Numbered from the stretch's first letter, positions 1 through 8,172 are shown. The stretch is 18,650 nt of DNA from an uncultured Clostridia bacterium (GCA_934167135.1 CAKPKI010000026.1:1-18650); one strand, 5' to 3'. The notes: a model not told the origin generated them from the sequence alone. Made by a program: numbers and translations.

Positions 1-66
1 AGGAGAAAATCTCAAATGGCTAGCGATTGTAGCTTTTTATATAATAGGAAAGTATCACTTTCCTAT
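1..66. repeat. Dispersed intergenic repeat, copy 1 (cut by window edge)
   Basis: Positions 1-51 match 16823-16873 at 50 of 51 bases in the same orientation; the mismatch is T17 against G16839. The match resumes for nine bases after a different loop (58-66 against 16881-16889). Within this copy, 34-52 and 58-76 form a perfect 19-bp AT-rich stem with a 5-nt loop. The left half of the element lies outside the window, so the full structure is visible only in copy 2. The hairpin ends in A on the plus strand and is not followed by a T-run in either direction, so I do not call it a terminator. Confidence 0.8.
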
Positions 67-76
67 TATATAAAAA

Positions 77-109
77 AAACCAGCTTCATTCTAACGAACT
101 AACTGGTTT
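77..109 (-). terminator. Intrinsic terminator of the efp end of the gene run
   Basis: Read on the minus strand, a 7-bp stem (AAACCAG / CTGGTTT) with a 19-nt loop is followed by a run of T. It starts 12 bases after the stop codon of the 56-aa gene and is the only terminator-like hairpin I found between 8172 and this point. Confidence 0.7.
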
Positions 110-120
110 CTTTGTTGTAT

Positions 121-291
121 TTATTCTTCACATCCACTGCAACATGAGCAATGTCCTACACATGAACCATCTTCTGGTTCTTCTTCTACGAATTCATAAA
201 TATCCTCTTGAATTTCTGAAACATTTTTTTCTAATTCTGCAATTCTTTTTTCTAGTTTCTCAATTTTTTCTAATAATTCTTTTTCTGACAT
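121..291 (-). CDS. Small coiled-coil protein with cysteine-rich tail (56 aa)
   Basis: This is an unrecognised small gene. It has an ATG start at 291 with a GAAAGGA ribosome binding site about seven bases upstream, and a TAA stop at 121-123. Residues 2-33 are a charged leucine/isoleucine heptad-like stretch rich in E and K, which predicts a short coiled coil. After an acidic stretch (EEEPED) the tail carries five Cys and one His in eleven residues (CVGHCSCCSGC) and ends CEE. The tail could bind a metal or form disulfides. There is no signal peptide or membrane segment, so it is probably cytoplasmic. It starts 14 bases after the efp stop codon and is followed by a terminator, so it is very likely co-transcribed with efp as the last gene. 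That it is a gene is well supported; its function is unknown. Confidence 0.75.
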   Translation of the reverse strand: MSEKELLEKIEKLEKRIAELEKNVSEIQEDIYEFVEEEPEDGSCVGHCSCCSGCEE

Positions 292-305
292 TATTTATTC
301 CTTTC

Positions 306-872
306 TTATACTCTTTCCATATATTCACATGTACGTGTATCTATTCTTAATACATCACCAATGTTTACAAACATAGGAACTTGTAATTCTAATCCTGTTT
401 CTAATGTTGCTGGTTTTCCTGATGTTGTTGTTGTATTTCCAGCAAATCCTGGTTCTGTATATGTTACTTCTAATTCTACAAATATTGGTGGTTCTACTGC
501 AAATACTTTTCCTTTAAATGAAAGTATTGTAACTTCCATATTTTCTTTTAAATATTTTAAACAATCACCTAAATCATCTTTTCCAAGTGGCATTTGGTCA
601 TATGTTTCATTGTCCATAAAATAATATAAATCTCCATCATTATATAGATATTGCATATTTTTCTTTTCAATATCTGCTCCTGGGTATTTATCTGAAGGGT
701 TAAATGTTTTTTCCAAAACTGCCCCTGTTATTACATTTTTTAATTTTGTTCTTACAAATGCTGAACCTTTTCCTGGTTTTACATGTTGAAATTCTACAAC
801 TCTAAATACTCCTCCGTCCATTTCAAATGTTGTTCCATTTCTAAAATCTCCTGCTGAATATACTCCTGCCAT
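306..872 (-). CDS. efp: Translation elongation factor P
   Basis: EF-P binds between the P and E sites of the ribosome and rescues stalling at consecutive prolines. The 188-aa product has the family's usual length and three-domain layout: an N-terminal KOW-like domain, then two OB folds. The loop that carries the modified lysine is present (VKPGKGSAF, residues 31-39, K35 at the tip). The C-terminal half keeps the ETGLxxxVP and GDxxxxDTRTxEYxxR signatures. The frame opens upstream at a TTG (890), but those codons overlap the AAAGGAG ribosome binding site. The ATG at 872 gives the canonical N terminus MAGVYSAGDFRNG and is chosen here. The gene lies in the same run as a Xaa-Pro peptidase, an arrangement common in Firmicutes, and has a candidate promoter of its own just upstream. 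Confidence 0.97.
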   Translation of the reverse strand: MAGVYSAGDFRNGTTFEMDGGVFRVVEFQHVKPGKGSAFVRTKLKNVITGAVLEKTFNPSDKYPGADIEKKNMQYLYNDGDLYYFMDNETYDQMPLGKDDLGDCLKYLKENMEVTILSFKGKVFAVEPPIFVELEVTYTEPGFAGNTTTTSGKPATLETGLELQVPMFVNIGDVLRIDTRTCEYMERV

Positions 873-918
873 GTTAATTTCTCCTTTCAATTTCTTTACA
901 TAATTTTCAACTTATTCC

Positions 919-947
919 ATTTTACACTATATCTGCCTAAAAATCAA
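919..947 (-). promoter_or_regulatory. Candidate promoter of efp
   Basis: On the minus strand TTGATT (942-947), a 17-bp spacer and TAAAAT (919-924) lie about 47 bases before the efp ATG. The -35 box overlaps the stop codon of the upstream 72-aa gene. The -10 box matches consensus at five of six positions and the -35 box at four of six. It would allow efp and the cysteine-rich gene to be expressed separately from the long upstream run. Confidence 0.5.
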
Positions 948-1162
948 GTCTTATGGAATATTCTTTTTATAAAATTCTTTATTTTCTCAGATTTTTTCTC
1001 TTTTCTAACTATCATCCATGTATCTTGTTCTTTTTCTTCTGTATATTCTTCTGAAAGAGCTTGTTCTGATATTTTAGTTACTTCTTCTGGTATAACATAC
1101 ACTCCATCAACCATATCAGATTCTTCAACTTTCATTAATATTCCATCTTTAATTATAGCCAT
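944..1162 (-). CDS. Hypothetical protein with one BspA-like repeat (72 aa)
   Basis: A small soluble protein of unknown function. The ATG at 1162 is preceded by GGAGAAAAAAT, a good ribosome binding site. Residues 5-36 read like a single unit of the BspA/LRR_5 leucine-rich repeat (DGI...VDGVYVIPEEVTKISEQAL), in which the iP..VtkI...a pattern is typical. Real BspA proteins carry many such units, so one copy may be chance or a fragment. The C-terminal half is highly charged and basic at the end (KSEKIKNFIKRIFHK), perhaps an amphipathic membrane- or nucleic-acid-contacting helix. It lies 19 bases after the Xaa-Pro peptidase gene and 71 before efp, in the same direction. There is no signal peptide. 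Confidence 0.7.
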   Translation of the reverse strand: MAIIKDGILMKVEESDMVDGVYVIPEEVTKISEQALSEEYTEEKEQDTWMIVRKEKKSEKIKNFIKRIFHKT

Positions 1163-1181
1163 ATTTTTTCTCCTTTGTAAT

Positions 1182-2243
1182 TTATTTTACAATAACATAT
1201 TTTTTTGATGACTTAGTAAGAGGTTCACATGTTGCTTTATTAACAAGCACTGTATCCTCAATTCTTATTCCAAATTGTCCTGGTATATAAATACCTGGTT
1301 CATCTGTAACAACCATATTCTCTTTAAGTATTGTTTCTGAATTAATTCCTAAAACAGGTCCTTCATGTATATCTAGTCCAACTCCATGTCCTAATGCATG
1401 TATCAAATCATAGTTATGCAATCTAAAATCATTATCTACCATTTTAGATATTTGCTTTGTATTTGCACCATCATGAATATCATCTAATGCTTGTTCTTGA
1501 TTTTTTAATACTAAATTATAAACTTCTTTCATATGTTCTGGCACTTCTCCAACAAATATTGTTCTTGTCATATCTGAACAATATCCATTAATTCTACATC
1601 CCATATCTATTGTTATTATATCTACTTTTTGAATTTTTCTATCTGTTGGAATTGCATGTGGCTTTGATGAATTTTCTCCTGAAGCAACTATTGTTTCAAA
1701 TGATGTTCCTTCAGCATGTTTATAATAATAATAGTCTATTTCTCTGGCTATTTGTTTTTCTGTCATTCCTGGTCTAATATATTTTACAATATGCTCAAAA
1801 CATTCATCTGTTATTTTACAAGCTTCTCTTATATCTTCTATTTCTTCTTCATCTTTTATCATTCTCTGTTTTTCTATCATATTTTCTGTTTCTACTAAAC
1901 AATTAACCTTATATTTATGCATATATTCTTTATATTTAGCATATGTTACATAGTTTTCTTCAAAACCAACATTTTCACAAAATATAAAGAAATTTTCATA
2001 GTCTTCTTTTGATAGTCCCCTTGCATCATAAACTACTATCTCATCAAACAATGTTAATGTATTGTGAACATCTTCGATATATCTTCCATCTGTTATAAAT
2101 ATGTTTTCTTTTCTTGTTACCAATAATACACCTTCTGCTTGAATATTTGTTAAATATCTTATATTTACTGGATTTGTAACTATCATTCCTTGTAAATTAG
2201 ATGTTAATAATTGATTTCTTAACCACTGCATTTTTGAGTTCAT
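1182..2243 (-). CDS. Xaa-Pro peptidase, M24B family (PepP/PepQ/YqhT type)
   Basis: A cytoplasmic metallopeptidase that removes the residue before a proline from peptides. It has an N-terminal creatinase-like domain (about residues 5-125) and a C-terminal pita-bread M24 domain. The five metal ligands are visible, numbered from the M at 2252: D216 (TIDMG), D227 (CSDMTRT), H289 (ALGHGVGLDIHEGP), E318 (TDEPGIYIPG) and E332 (IRIEDT). The substrate-side His of SSKPHA is also present. The frame opens at an ATG at 2252, but that ATG abuts the AGGAAGGA ribosome binding site; the ATG at 2243 has normal spacing and is chosen (353 aa). Its place two genes before efp matches the yqhT-efp neighbourhood of Bacillus. 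Aminopeptidase P and prolidase cannot be told apart here. Confidence 0.93.
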   Translation of the reverse strand: MNSKMQWLRNQLLTSNLQGMIVTNPVNIRYLTNIQAEGVLLVTRKENIFITDGRYIEDVHNTLTLFDEIVVYDARGLSKEDYENFFIFCENVGFEENYVTYAKYKEYMHKYKVNCLVETENMIEKQRMIKDEEEIEDIREACKITDECFEHIVKYIRPGMTEKQIAREIDYYYYKHAEGTSFETIVASGENSSKPHAIPTDRKIQKVDIITIDMGCRINGYCSDMTRTIFVGEVPEHMKEVYNLVLKNQEQALDDIHDGANTKQISKMVDNDFRLHNYDLIHALGHGVGLDIHEGPVLGINSETILKENMVVTDEPGIYIPGQFGIRIEDTVLVNKATCEPLTKSSKKYVIVK

Positions 2244-2287
2244 TTTTTTCATTCCTTCCTAATAATATGTACATATAGTTTTTGGTA

Positions 2288-3034
2288 TTAAAAAATTCCT
2301 AACGAAAATATTTTTTGCAATAAATTTATTATAACTTCAGCTGGTGTAAACATACAAATAAAAGTAGATATAACTATAAATGGTCCAAATGGTATGTATT
2401 CGCTTCCTTTTTTTATTCTAAATATTATCAAAATAATTCCAACAATTGCTCCCATTAAAAATGCCATTACTGAAATTATTAATGTATTTGTAAGTCCAAA
2501 ATATAAGCCTAATGCTGACATAAATTTTACATCTCCCAGCCCTAAAGCTTCTTTCCCATATATTAATCGACCAATTAATGCAATAACTAAAAATATTCCT
2601 CCCCCAGCAAGCATTCCAAATAATAAGTCTATTGTAATAGCAACATTAGAAAATCCATATAAAAATGCTATTACCATACCAATTTCAAACATTGTTAAAT
2701 TAAGCCTATTAGGTATAATTTTAGATTTATAATCTATTACAAATGCAGATAAAAGCATTGGTACTAATAATATATATTTTATCAGCTCTAAATTTCCTAT
2801 TAAATATTTTTGCACTCCCCAAAAATATACAAGTCCTACATATACTGCGGAAGTTATAATCATTAAAATATAGTTAGGCTTAAATTGAACTTTTAAGGCT
2901 CTAAATATATCTTTGGAAATTAGTTTTTTATTTTCTGGTAATCGTCTATTCATCCAGTCTGAAAACTGTCCTACTGCCAAACCTATTATTGCAATTGCTA
3001 TATAGAATCCTATATAAGTATCATTTATATACAT
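2288..3034 (-). CDS. Prepilin peptidase, A24 family
   Basis: A polytopic membrane aspartyl protease of the type that cleaves prepilin or pseudopilin leader peptides at the inner face of the membrane. Both catalytic aspartates are visible: D101 in VIDYKSKIIPNRLNL, and D168 in the GxGD motif GLGDVKF. The typical C-terminal YIPFGPFI motif is also present. The N-terminal segment (GLAVGQFSDWMNRRLP) corresponds to the DiS_P_DiS domain, but the paired CxxC zinc motifs seen in many PilD proteins are absent, so N-methylation of its product is doubtful. About seven hydrophobic segments are visible and the 248 aa are normal for the family. The ATG at 3034 overlaps the tail of yqeG's context with a 1-base gap, and its GGAAG site lies inside the yqeG stop region, so the two are coupled. 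No pilin or competence genes lie in this window. Confidence 0.9.
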   Translation of the reverse strand: MYINDTYIGFYIAIAIIGLAVGQFSDWMNRRLPENKKLISKDIFRALKVQFKPNYILMIITSAVYVGLVYFWGVQKYLIGNLELIKYILLVPMLLSAFVIDYKSKIIPNRLNLTMFEIGMVIAFLYGFSNVAITIDLLFGMLAGGGIFLVIALIGRLIYGKEALGLGDVKFMSALGLYFGLTNTLIISVMAFLMGAIVGIILIIFRIKKGSEYIPFGPFIVISTFICMFTPAEVIINLLQKIFSLGIF

Positions 3035-3035
3035 T

Positions 3036-3542
3036 TTATTTACTTCCTTTATCTATTTTTTTATGATAATTTCGTTTTATTGCATTCTCTAATGGTCTTT
3101 TTATCATTGTTATCCAAATGTCTTTTTCTGCAATTGGCTCTACTAATATTGTAAACATTTTACATCTATTTCCACCTACTATATCAGTAAATATTTGATC
3201 TCCAACTACTGCTATATTCTGTGGTTCTTCTTTTAAAATTTTCTGTACTTTTTTAAATCCTGTTTTCAATGGTTTTTTTGCAAAGTACATATATTCTATT
3301 CCTAATTTTTCTGAAACTGCTTTTACTTTTTCTTTTTTATTTGTATTTGATAATATGTATAATTTTATATCATTTTTCTTTAATTCTTGTGCCCAGTTGA
3401 TTGTCTCTTTTGGCAAATTTTTATCATAGTCTATTAGCGTATTGTCTACATCTAATATTAATGCATTTATTTTATTGTTTTGTAAGAATTTTGTTGTTAT
3501 TTCTCGAACATTATTAAAATGTACATTCGGATATAATATCAT
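3036..3542 (-). CDS. yqeG: YqeG family HAD-IIIA phosphatase
   Basis: A soluble HAD-superfamily phosphatase of the YqeG family, whose physiological substrate is not settled. The HAD motifs are in order: motif I DVDNTL (D31, D33), motif II serine in LSNTN (S65), motif III lysine (K90 in AKKPLK), and motif IV GDQIFTDI (D115, D120). The 168-aa length is normal. In many Firmicutes yqeG lies with yqeH and aroE. Here it instead lies between a lytic transglycosylase and a prepilin peptidase gene. The ATG at 3542 follows a GGAGGA site with normal spacing. A strong candidate promoter lies just upstream, so it may begin a sub-operon running to efp. Confidence 0.92.
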   Translation of the reverse strand: MILYPNVHFNNVREITTKFLQNNKINALILDVDNTLIDYDKNLPKETINWAQELKKNDIKLYILSNTNKKEKVKAVSEKLGIEYMYFAKKPLKTGFKKVQKILKEEPQNIAVVGDQIFTDIVGGNRCKMFTILVEPIAEKDIWITMIKRPLENAIKRNYHKKIDKGSK

Positions 3543-3580
3543 CTAAGTCCTCCATTTCCAGTCGCAAAACTTCTGCATAT

Positions 3581-3609
3581 ATATTAACAATCTCTGTTGA
3601 TTTTGTCAA
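3581..3609 (-). promoter_or_regulatory. Candidate internal promoter before yqeG
   Basis: On the minus strand a perfect -35 TTGACA (3604-3609), a 17-bp spacer and TAATAT (3581-3586) with a TGn extended -10 lie in the 76-base gap between the transglycosylase and yqeG. The predicted start would lie about 30 bases before the yqeG ATG. It is one of the best promoter matches in the window. Confidence 0.6.
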
Positions 3610-3618
3610 TTATTTGCA

Positions 3619-4179
3619 TCATAATTTTTTATAAATTTCGTAATCCCTCATGATTTTTCTGACATATGTATTTGTTTCCTTATACGGTATATTTTCTATA
3701 TCAGAACCATCTGCTTTTATAGTTCCTGAATTTATCCATTTATCCACATTCCCGCTTCCAGCATTATATGCTGCAAGTGCAACTTCCACACATTCATATT
3801 TATTTAGCAATGTTGAAATATACTGCGTTCCTAATTGTATATTAATATCTGGTTCTAATATATTATCATTATTCAAATTTATTTTACTTTTTTTGGCTAA
3901 ATTCTCAGCAGTTGATTGCATTAGTTGCATTAATCCCTTTGCATTTTGATGAGATACTGCATTGGGATTAAAGTTACTTTCTGCCTTTATTAATGCATAT
4001 ATCAAATTTTCCTCAACACCGTATTGTTCTGCATATTTATTTACATATTCTGAGTAATCTTTTTTATATACAGTTTTGGTAATCTGTTTTTTTATCGGTT
4101 CTATTGACATAAAAACTAACACTATTAGTATTAATATTATTAGTAACATTTTACTACTCTTTCTTTTTTTCTTCTTCAA
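3619..4179 (-). CDS. Membrane-anchored lytic transglycosylase (SLT domain)
   Basis: It cleaves the MurNAc-GlcNAc bond of peptidoglycan, forming 1,6-anhydro ends, on the outer face of the membrane. A basic N terminus (MKKKKRKSSK) precedes one hydrophobic segment (residues 11-26), predicting an uncleaved anchor or signal. The Slt70-type domain fills residues 45-186: catalytic E67 in IKAESNFNPNAVS, then AKGLMQLM (80-87), AAYNAGSGNV (136-145) and the YKETxxYVRKI tail. The start is TTG at 4179, supported by a GGAGA site eight bases upstream; an internal ATG at 4149 would delete the charged N terminus. The gene begins 23 bases after the polA stop and is probably co-transcribed with it. The 186-aa size is typical of the small clostridial and bacillar forms. 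Confidence 0.93.
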   Translation of the reverse strand: MKKKKRKSSKMLLIILILIVLVFMSIEPIKKQITKTVYKKDYSEYVNKYAEQYGVEENLIYALIKAESNFNPNAVSHQNAKGLMQLMQSTAENLAKKSKINLNNDNILEPDINIQLGTQYISTLLNKYECVEVALAAYNAGSGNVDKWINSGTIKADGSDIENIPYKETNTYVRKIMRDYEIYKKL

Positions 4180-4202
4180 GTATCTCTCTCCTTTTTAGAG
4201 TT

Positions 4203-6887
4203 TTATTTACAATCATACCAATTAATAGCTTCTGATACTTCTGCTATTAATGGAACATTTAAATGACATGCATTTTCCATGCAATTTTTTATTATTTCTT
4301 TAACATCTTCCACTTCTTCTACTGGTGCTTCTATCATCATTTCGTCATGAACTTGAAGTACTATTTTTGACTTCATATTTTTCGATTTTAATTCTTTTAA
4401 AACATTTATCATAGCAATTTTCATAATATCTGCTGCTGTTCCTTGTATTGGTGTATTCATTGCCGCCCTTTGCCCAAATTGACGTACCATATAATTACTT
4501 GATTTTAATTCTGGTATATATCTTCTCCTTTTAAATTGTGTTTCTACATATCCATTTTCTTTTGCATTTTCAACAACATCTGTCATAAATTGCTTTATTC
4601 CTGAATATTGTTCTAGATATTGTTCAATATATTGTTTTGCCTTTTTTCTGGATATATGCAATTGTTCTCCTAATCCAAAGTCACTTATTCCATAAACAAT
4701 TCCAAAATTTACTGCTTTTGCATTACTTCTTTGTTCTTTTGTAACTTCTTCTATTGGAGTATTAAATACTTTTGATGCAGCTTGTTTATGAATATCTTCT
4801 CCATTTATAAATGCTTGTACCATATGTTCATCATTAGATACATGTGCTAACACTCTTAATTCTATTTGTGAATAGTCTGCATCTATATATAAATATCCAT
4901 CTGCTGGTTTAAATACTTTTCTTAGTTGTTTACCTAATTCAAATCTTGTTGGTATATTTTGAAGGTTTGGCTCTGTTGAGCTTATTCTACCTGTTGCTGT
5001 TATTGTTTGATGAAAAAATGAATGTATTCTCTTTGTTTTAGGATTTATATATGGTTTCATTCCTTCTACATATGTTGAATTTAATTTCATCAATTGTCTA
5101 TAATCTAATATCTTTTCTATTACAGGATGTTCATCTCTTAGTTTTTCTAAAACATCTACATCTGTTGAATATCCGCTTTTTGTTTTCTTTACTACTGGCA
5201 ATTTTAATTTTTCAAATAGAATTTCACCCAATTGTTTTGTTGAATTTATATTAAATTCTTCTCCTGAAAGTTCATATATTTCTTGTGTTAAAATTTCTAG
5301 TTTTTCTTTTAATTGTTTTCCATAATCTTCTAGTTCTTGTAAATCAACATACATGCCGTTCCATTGCATTTCTGCTAATACTTCTACTGTTGGCATATCT
5401 ATGTTTTTAAATAATTCTACTGCATCTATTTCTTCTAATTTTTTCATTGTAATTTCTGATAATTTATAAATCTCTTCTGCATACAATGAGTTTTCAATTT
5501 TTGCAGTGTTATCTTTTTTTGGTTCTTGCATTTCAAATAGTGAGGTTTGTTCCTCTTCTTTAGTTGCTCCTTGAGATTGCAAATATTCTCCATTATCTAT
5601 TTCTAAATAATCTCTTGCTATTACATCTAATGTGTACTTACTTGTTGGATTTAAAATGTAAGCTGCTATTTTGGCATCATATGATATATTTTTTATGGTA
5701 ATTCCTATTTGTTTTAGTAAAATATAATCTTGTGCTAAATCATAACCATATTTTTCTATTTTTTCGTTCTCAAACAATTCTTTTAATTGTTGTTCAAAAT
5801 CTTTATTTTCAACTATATAATATAATTTATTATCTAAATATATGCTTATTCCTGTTATTTTTCTTTTGATAATGAATTCTGGATTATTACATTCTTCTGT
5901 TTGTAAATAATAATATAGTTTTTCTACTTTTGGAATTTGTGTTTCTTCAACAATTTCAAAATGTTTTTCTTCTAATTTTTTATTATTTTCTCCTATTTCA
6001 TTTCTTAGTCCAAACCTATCTATATATCTGTTAAAACGTAATTCTTCAAAAATTTCTAAAACCTTTGTTTTATCCCACTCTTCAACCTTAATCTGTTCAA
6101 GCGTATCTTCTAATGGTACATTTGTATCAATTTTTCCAAGTGTTCTTGAAAGTTCTGCCATTTCTTTATTTGCAATTATATTTTCTTTTTGTTTTCCTTT
6201 TAAATCATCTTCACCAGCTTCTATTTTCTCATATAGTTCTTTTACTGTATTATATCTTTTGATTAATGATATTGCTGTTTTAGGACCTACTCCTGGGACA
6301 CCTGGAATATTATCAGATGTATCTCCTTGCAAGGCTTTTACTTCTATTAATTGTTCTGGCTCAAGTCCATATTCTTCTATTATTTTTGCTCTGTTATAAT
6401 ATTCTGTTTCTGTTTTTCCAGATTTTGTTCTCGGAATTCTTATTGTTATATTATCACTTGCAAGCTGAAATGTATCTCTATCTCCTGAAAGTATTGTTAC
6501 TTCTAATCCTTGTTTTTCTCCATATTTTGCAAGTGTTCCTAATATGTCGTCTCCCTCATATCCTTCTTTTTCTATTATGTCTATATTCATTGCTTTTAAT
6601 ATTTCTTTTATCATAGGCATTTGTTCTGCAAGTTCTTCTGGCATTCCATGTCTATTAGCCTTGTACCCTTCATATAATTCCTTTCTTTTTAGTTTTCCTC
6701 TCATATCAAATGCTACTGCTAAATATTCAGGTTTTATGTCATCTAATATTTTGAACATGATTGCTAAAAATCCATATATGGCATTTGTGTATTTTCCATC
6801 TTTTGTTGTTAACATTTTACTTCCCATTATTCCATAAAATGCTCTATTCATTATGCTATTTCCATCAATTAATACTAATTTTTTCAT
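4203..6887 (-). CDS. polA: DNA polymerase I
   Basis: A repair and Okazaki-fragment-maturing polymerase of family A. The N-terminal 5'-3' nuclease (about residues 1-290) contains LIDGNS, the acidic active-site segments and the H3TH loop GDTSDNIPGVPGVGPKTA. The middle segment (about 315-460) aligns with the 3'-5' exonuclease fold but lacks the DxE of motif Exo I and the Exo II Asn, so proofreading is probably absent, as in Bacillus. The polymerase domain has motif A DADYSQIELR (near 670), motif B RSNAKAVNFGIVYG (near 721) and motif C VHDE (near 848). Two ATGs stand in tandem (6890 and 6887); the second is better spaced from AAGGAGG and is chosen (894 aa). The gene starts inside the 3' end of the YwaF-family gene, so translation is probably coupled. 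Confidence 0.97.
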   Translation of the reverse strand: MKKLVLIDGNSIMNRAFYGIMGSKMLTTKDGKYTNAIYGFLAIMFKILDDIKPEYLAVAFDMRGKLKRKELYEGYKANRHGMPEELAEQMPMIKEILKAMNIDIIEKEGYEGDDILGTLAKYGEKQGLEVTILSGDRDTFQLASDNITIRIPRTKSGKTETEYYNRAKIIEEYGLEPEQLIEVKALQGDTSDNIPGVPGVGPKTAISLIKRYNTVKELYEKIEAGEDDLKGKQKENIIANKEMAELSRTLGKIDTNVPLEDTLEQIKVEEWDKTKVLEIFEELRFNRYIDRFGLRNEIGENNKKLEEKHFEIVEETQIPKVEKLYYYLQTEECNNPEFIIKRKITGISIYLDNKLYYIVENKDFEQQLKELFENEKIEKYGYDLAQDYILLKQIGITIKNISYDAKIAAYILNPTSKYTLDVIARDYLEIDNGEYLQSQGATKEEEQTSLFEMQEPKKDNTAKIENSLYAEEIYKLSEITMKKLEEIDAVELFKNIDMPTVEVLAEMQWNGMYVDLQELEDYGKQLKEKLEILTQEIYELSGEEFNINSTKQLGEILFEKLKLPVVKKTKSGYSTDVDVLEKLRDEHPVIEKILDYRQLMKLNSTYVEGMKPYINPKTKRIHSFFHQTITATGRISSTEPNLQNIPTRFELGKQLRKVFKPADGYLYIDADYSQIELRVLAHVSNDEHMVQAFINGEDIHKQAASKVFNTPIEEVTKEQRSNAKAVNFGIVYGISDFGLGEQLHISRKKAKQYIEQYLEQYSGIKQFMTDVVENAKENGYVETQFKRRRYIPELKSSNYMVRQFGQRAAMNTPIQGTAADIMKIAMINVLKELKSKNMKSKIVLQVHDEMMIEAPVEEVEDVKEIIKNCMENACHLNVPLIAEVSEAINWYDCK

Positions 6888-7665
6888 CATTTCCTCCTTG
6901 GACTATCTCTACTTTATCTTTTAGCTCACTTTTTTTCTTCTTATTTGCTATTTGAAGAACTCCATAAACAATATAAAATGGAAGTGTCATTTGTGCTAAA
7001 CTCATTACTAGAGTATAATATTTCCCTGTTATATTATATATAATTTCTATGGGCATTCCAGGGAAATTTTGTGAAATAAACATTAAATTACTACCAAATT
7101 TTTTGTTTATTATATATGCTAATACACAAATACATCCTACTAAAATAGAAAAGTATTTTATGTCTGTTGCTTTTAATTCTATATAATTTGTAATATTTAT
7201 TAATAATCCTAAATATATCATCGTACCATGAAATAGAAAACTATGCAGACTAACAATGTGTAACATTGGATATGATGGTAATGAAGTTGTTGGAAGTATT
7301 ATAAATACTACCCCTCCGATTATTCCACCTGTTGCTAAAAATACATCTCCAATTCTTTTTATTGTTCCTTTTCCAAAAGAGCTTAATAATCCTGCATACA
7401 ATAATAAACTACAATAGTATAATGGCACATAATTGTTTAAATTTCTTACATCTCCTGTACATAATTTAAAAATTATCATTATTATTTCCAATCCCCACAT
7501 TATTATTGTACATCTTTTTATTATTTCTTTTATTTCTTCTTTTGTTTTATTTAGTGTATTTTTTAAAGCAAACACTATTCCTAATATTGTTATAATTATT
7601 AGTTCAAAATGTTGCATTGTAAACATTCCACATGGTTCATATTCTCCAGCTTTTGCAAAAAACAT
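6865..7665 (-). CDS. YwaF/TIGR02206 family integral membrane protein
   Basis: A polytopic membrane protein whose family has no firmly established function. Six to seven hydrophobic segments are spread over the 266 aa. The family pattern of an N-terminal helix after HFE, a conserved PLYYC segment (NNYVPLYYCSLLLYAG) and a His-rich middle (PMLHIVSLHSFLFHG) is visible. The C terminus is a charged cytoplasmic tail (KKKKSELKDK...). The ATG at 7665 has an AAGGA site eight bases upstream. Its stop overlaps the polA start region by 23 to 26 bases, which ties the two genes in one transcript and suggests translational coupling. A chance resemblance to another small membrane family cannot be ruled out by eye. 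Confidence 0.8.
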   Translation of the reverse strand: MFFAKAGEYEPCGMFTMQHFELIIITILGIVFALKNTLNKTKEEIKEIIKRCTIIMWGLEIIMIIFKLCTGDVRNLNNYVPLYYCSLLLYAGLLSSFGKGTIKRIGDVFLATGGIIGGVVFIILPTTSLPSYPMLHIVSLHSFLFHGTMIYLGLLINITNYIELKATDIKYFSILVGCICVLAYIINKKFGSNLMFISQNFPGMPIEIIYNITGKYYTLVMSLAQMTLPFYIVYGVLQIANKKKKSELKDKVEIVQGGNDEKISIN

Positions 7666-7680
7666 TTTTTTATTCCTTTC

Positions 7681-8172
7681 TTATTCTTCTTTCTTTTCAT
7701 ATATTGTTTCTTTAAATAATCTCATAAATTCATTTAATTCTTTTGGCAAATTTGTTGAATCATATCTTGACATTATATAGTCTAACCTAATTTTCTTTTT
7801 ATTTCCATCTAAATTTATTGTTATTTCTTCATAATTGCCTGTTCCATATACATTATATTGCTCTTTTAAGTTCATATAATCAATTTCTTTTAGTTTTTCT
7901 TTTAATTTTTCTATATCTTCTGAAGTTATTTCTTTTTTGGCTTTTCCATATTCAACTGATTTTGCCCAAATCTTTCCATCTGCATAAACATCTATATCGC
8001 TTCGACCATATGGCATTGCCATTATATCTCCATCATATTGTATGAATTTTTCTGTTGTACTTAACTTCCCATTTGTCTTTATTGTATAAATAACTATCAT
8101 GGTTATAGATATCACTATTAATAATACTGTTATTATTATTTTCTTAATTTTGTTTTTTTGTTTTCTTTCCAT
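7681..8172 (-). CDS. Hypothetical protein with N-terminal membrane anchor (163 aa)
   Basis: An unrecognised protein. A basic start (MERKQKNKIKK) is followed by a hydrophobic segment at residues 12-31, giving a type II anchor or an uncleaved signal, with the remaining 130 residues outside. The outer part has alternating strands (YDGDIMAMPYGRSDIDVYADGKIWA, a beta-rich stretch broken by turns) followed by a charged helix (SEDIEKLKEKLKEI) and more strands, suggesting a small alpha/beta domain. No Cys is present and there is no lipobox. The ATG at 8172 has an AAAGGAAA site. It is the first gene of the run leading to polA, with a good promoter upstream and 15 bases to the next gene. Confidence 0.75.
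   Translation of the reverse strand: MERKQKNKIKKIIITVLLIVISITMIVIYTIKTNGKLSTTEKFIQYDGDIMAMPYGRSDIDVYADGKIWAKSVEYGKAKKEITSEDIEKLKEKLKEIDYMNLKEQYNVYGTGNYEEITINLDGNKKKIRLDYIMSRYDSTNLPKELNEFMRLFKETIYEKKEE

Noticed and set aside
34..76. The 19-bp hairpin as a transcription terminator
   Set aside because: No T-run follows it on either strand. The adjacent hairpin at 77-109 is the better minus-strand terminator.
361..624. Plus-strand open frames opposite efp, and similar ones opposite polA, ohyA and ruvB
   Set aside because: They are antisense shadows of well-supported genes, with no ribosome binding sites and hydrophobic, low-complexity products.
872..890. A longer EF-P starting at TTG 890
   Set aside because: The extra codons coincide with the ribosome binding site of the ATG at 872, which gives the conserved N terminus.
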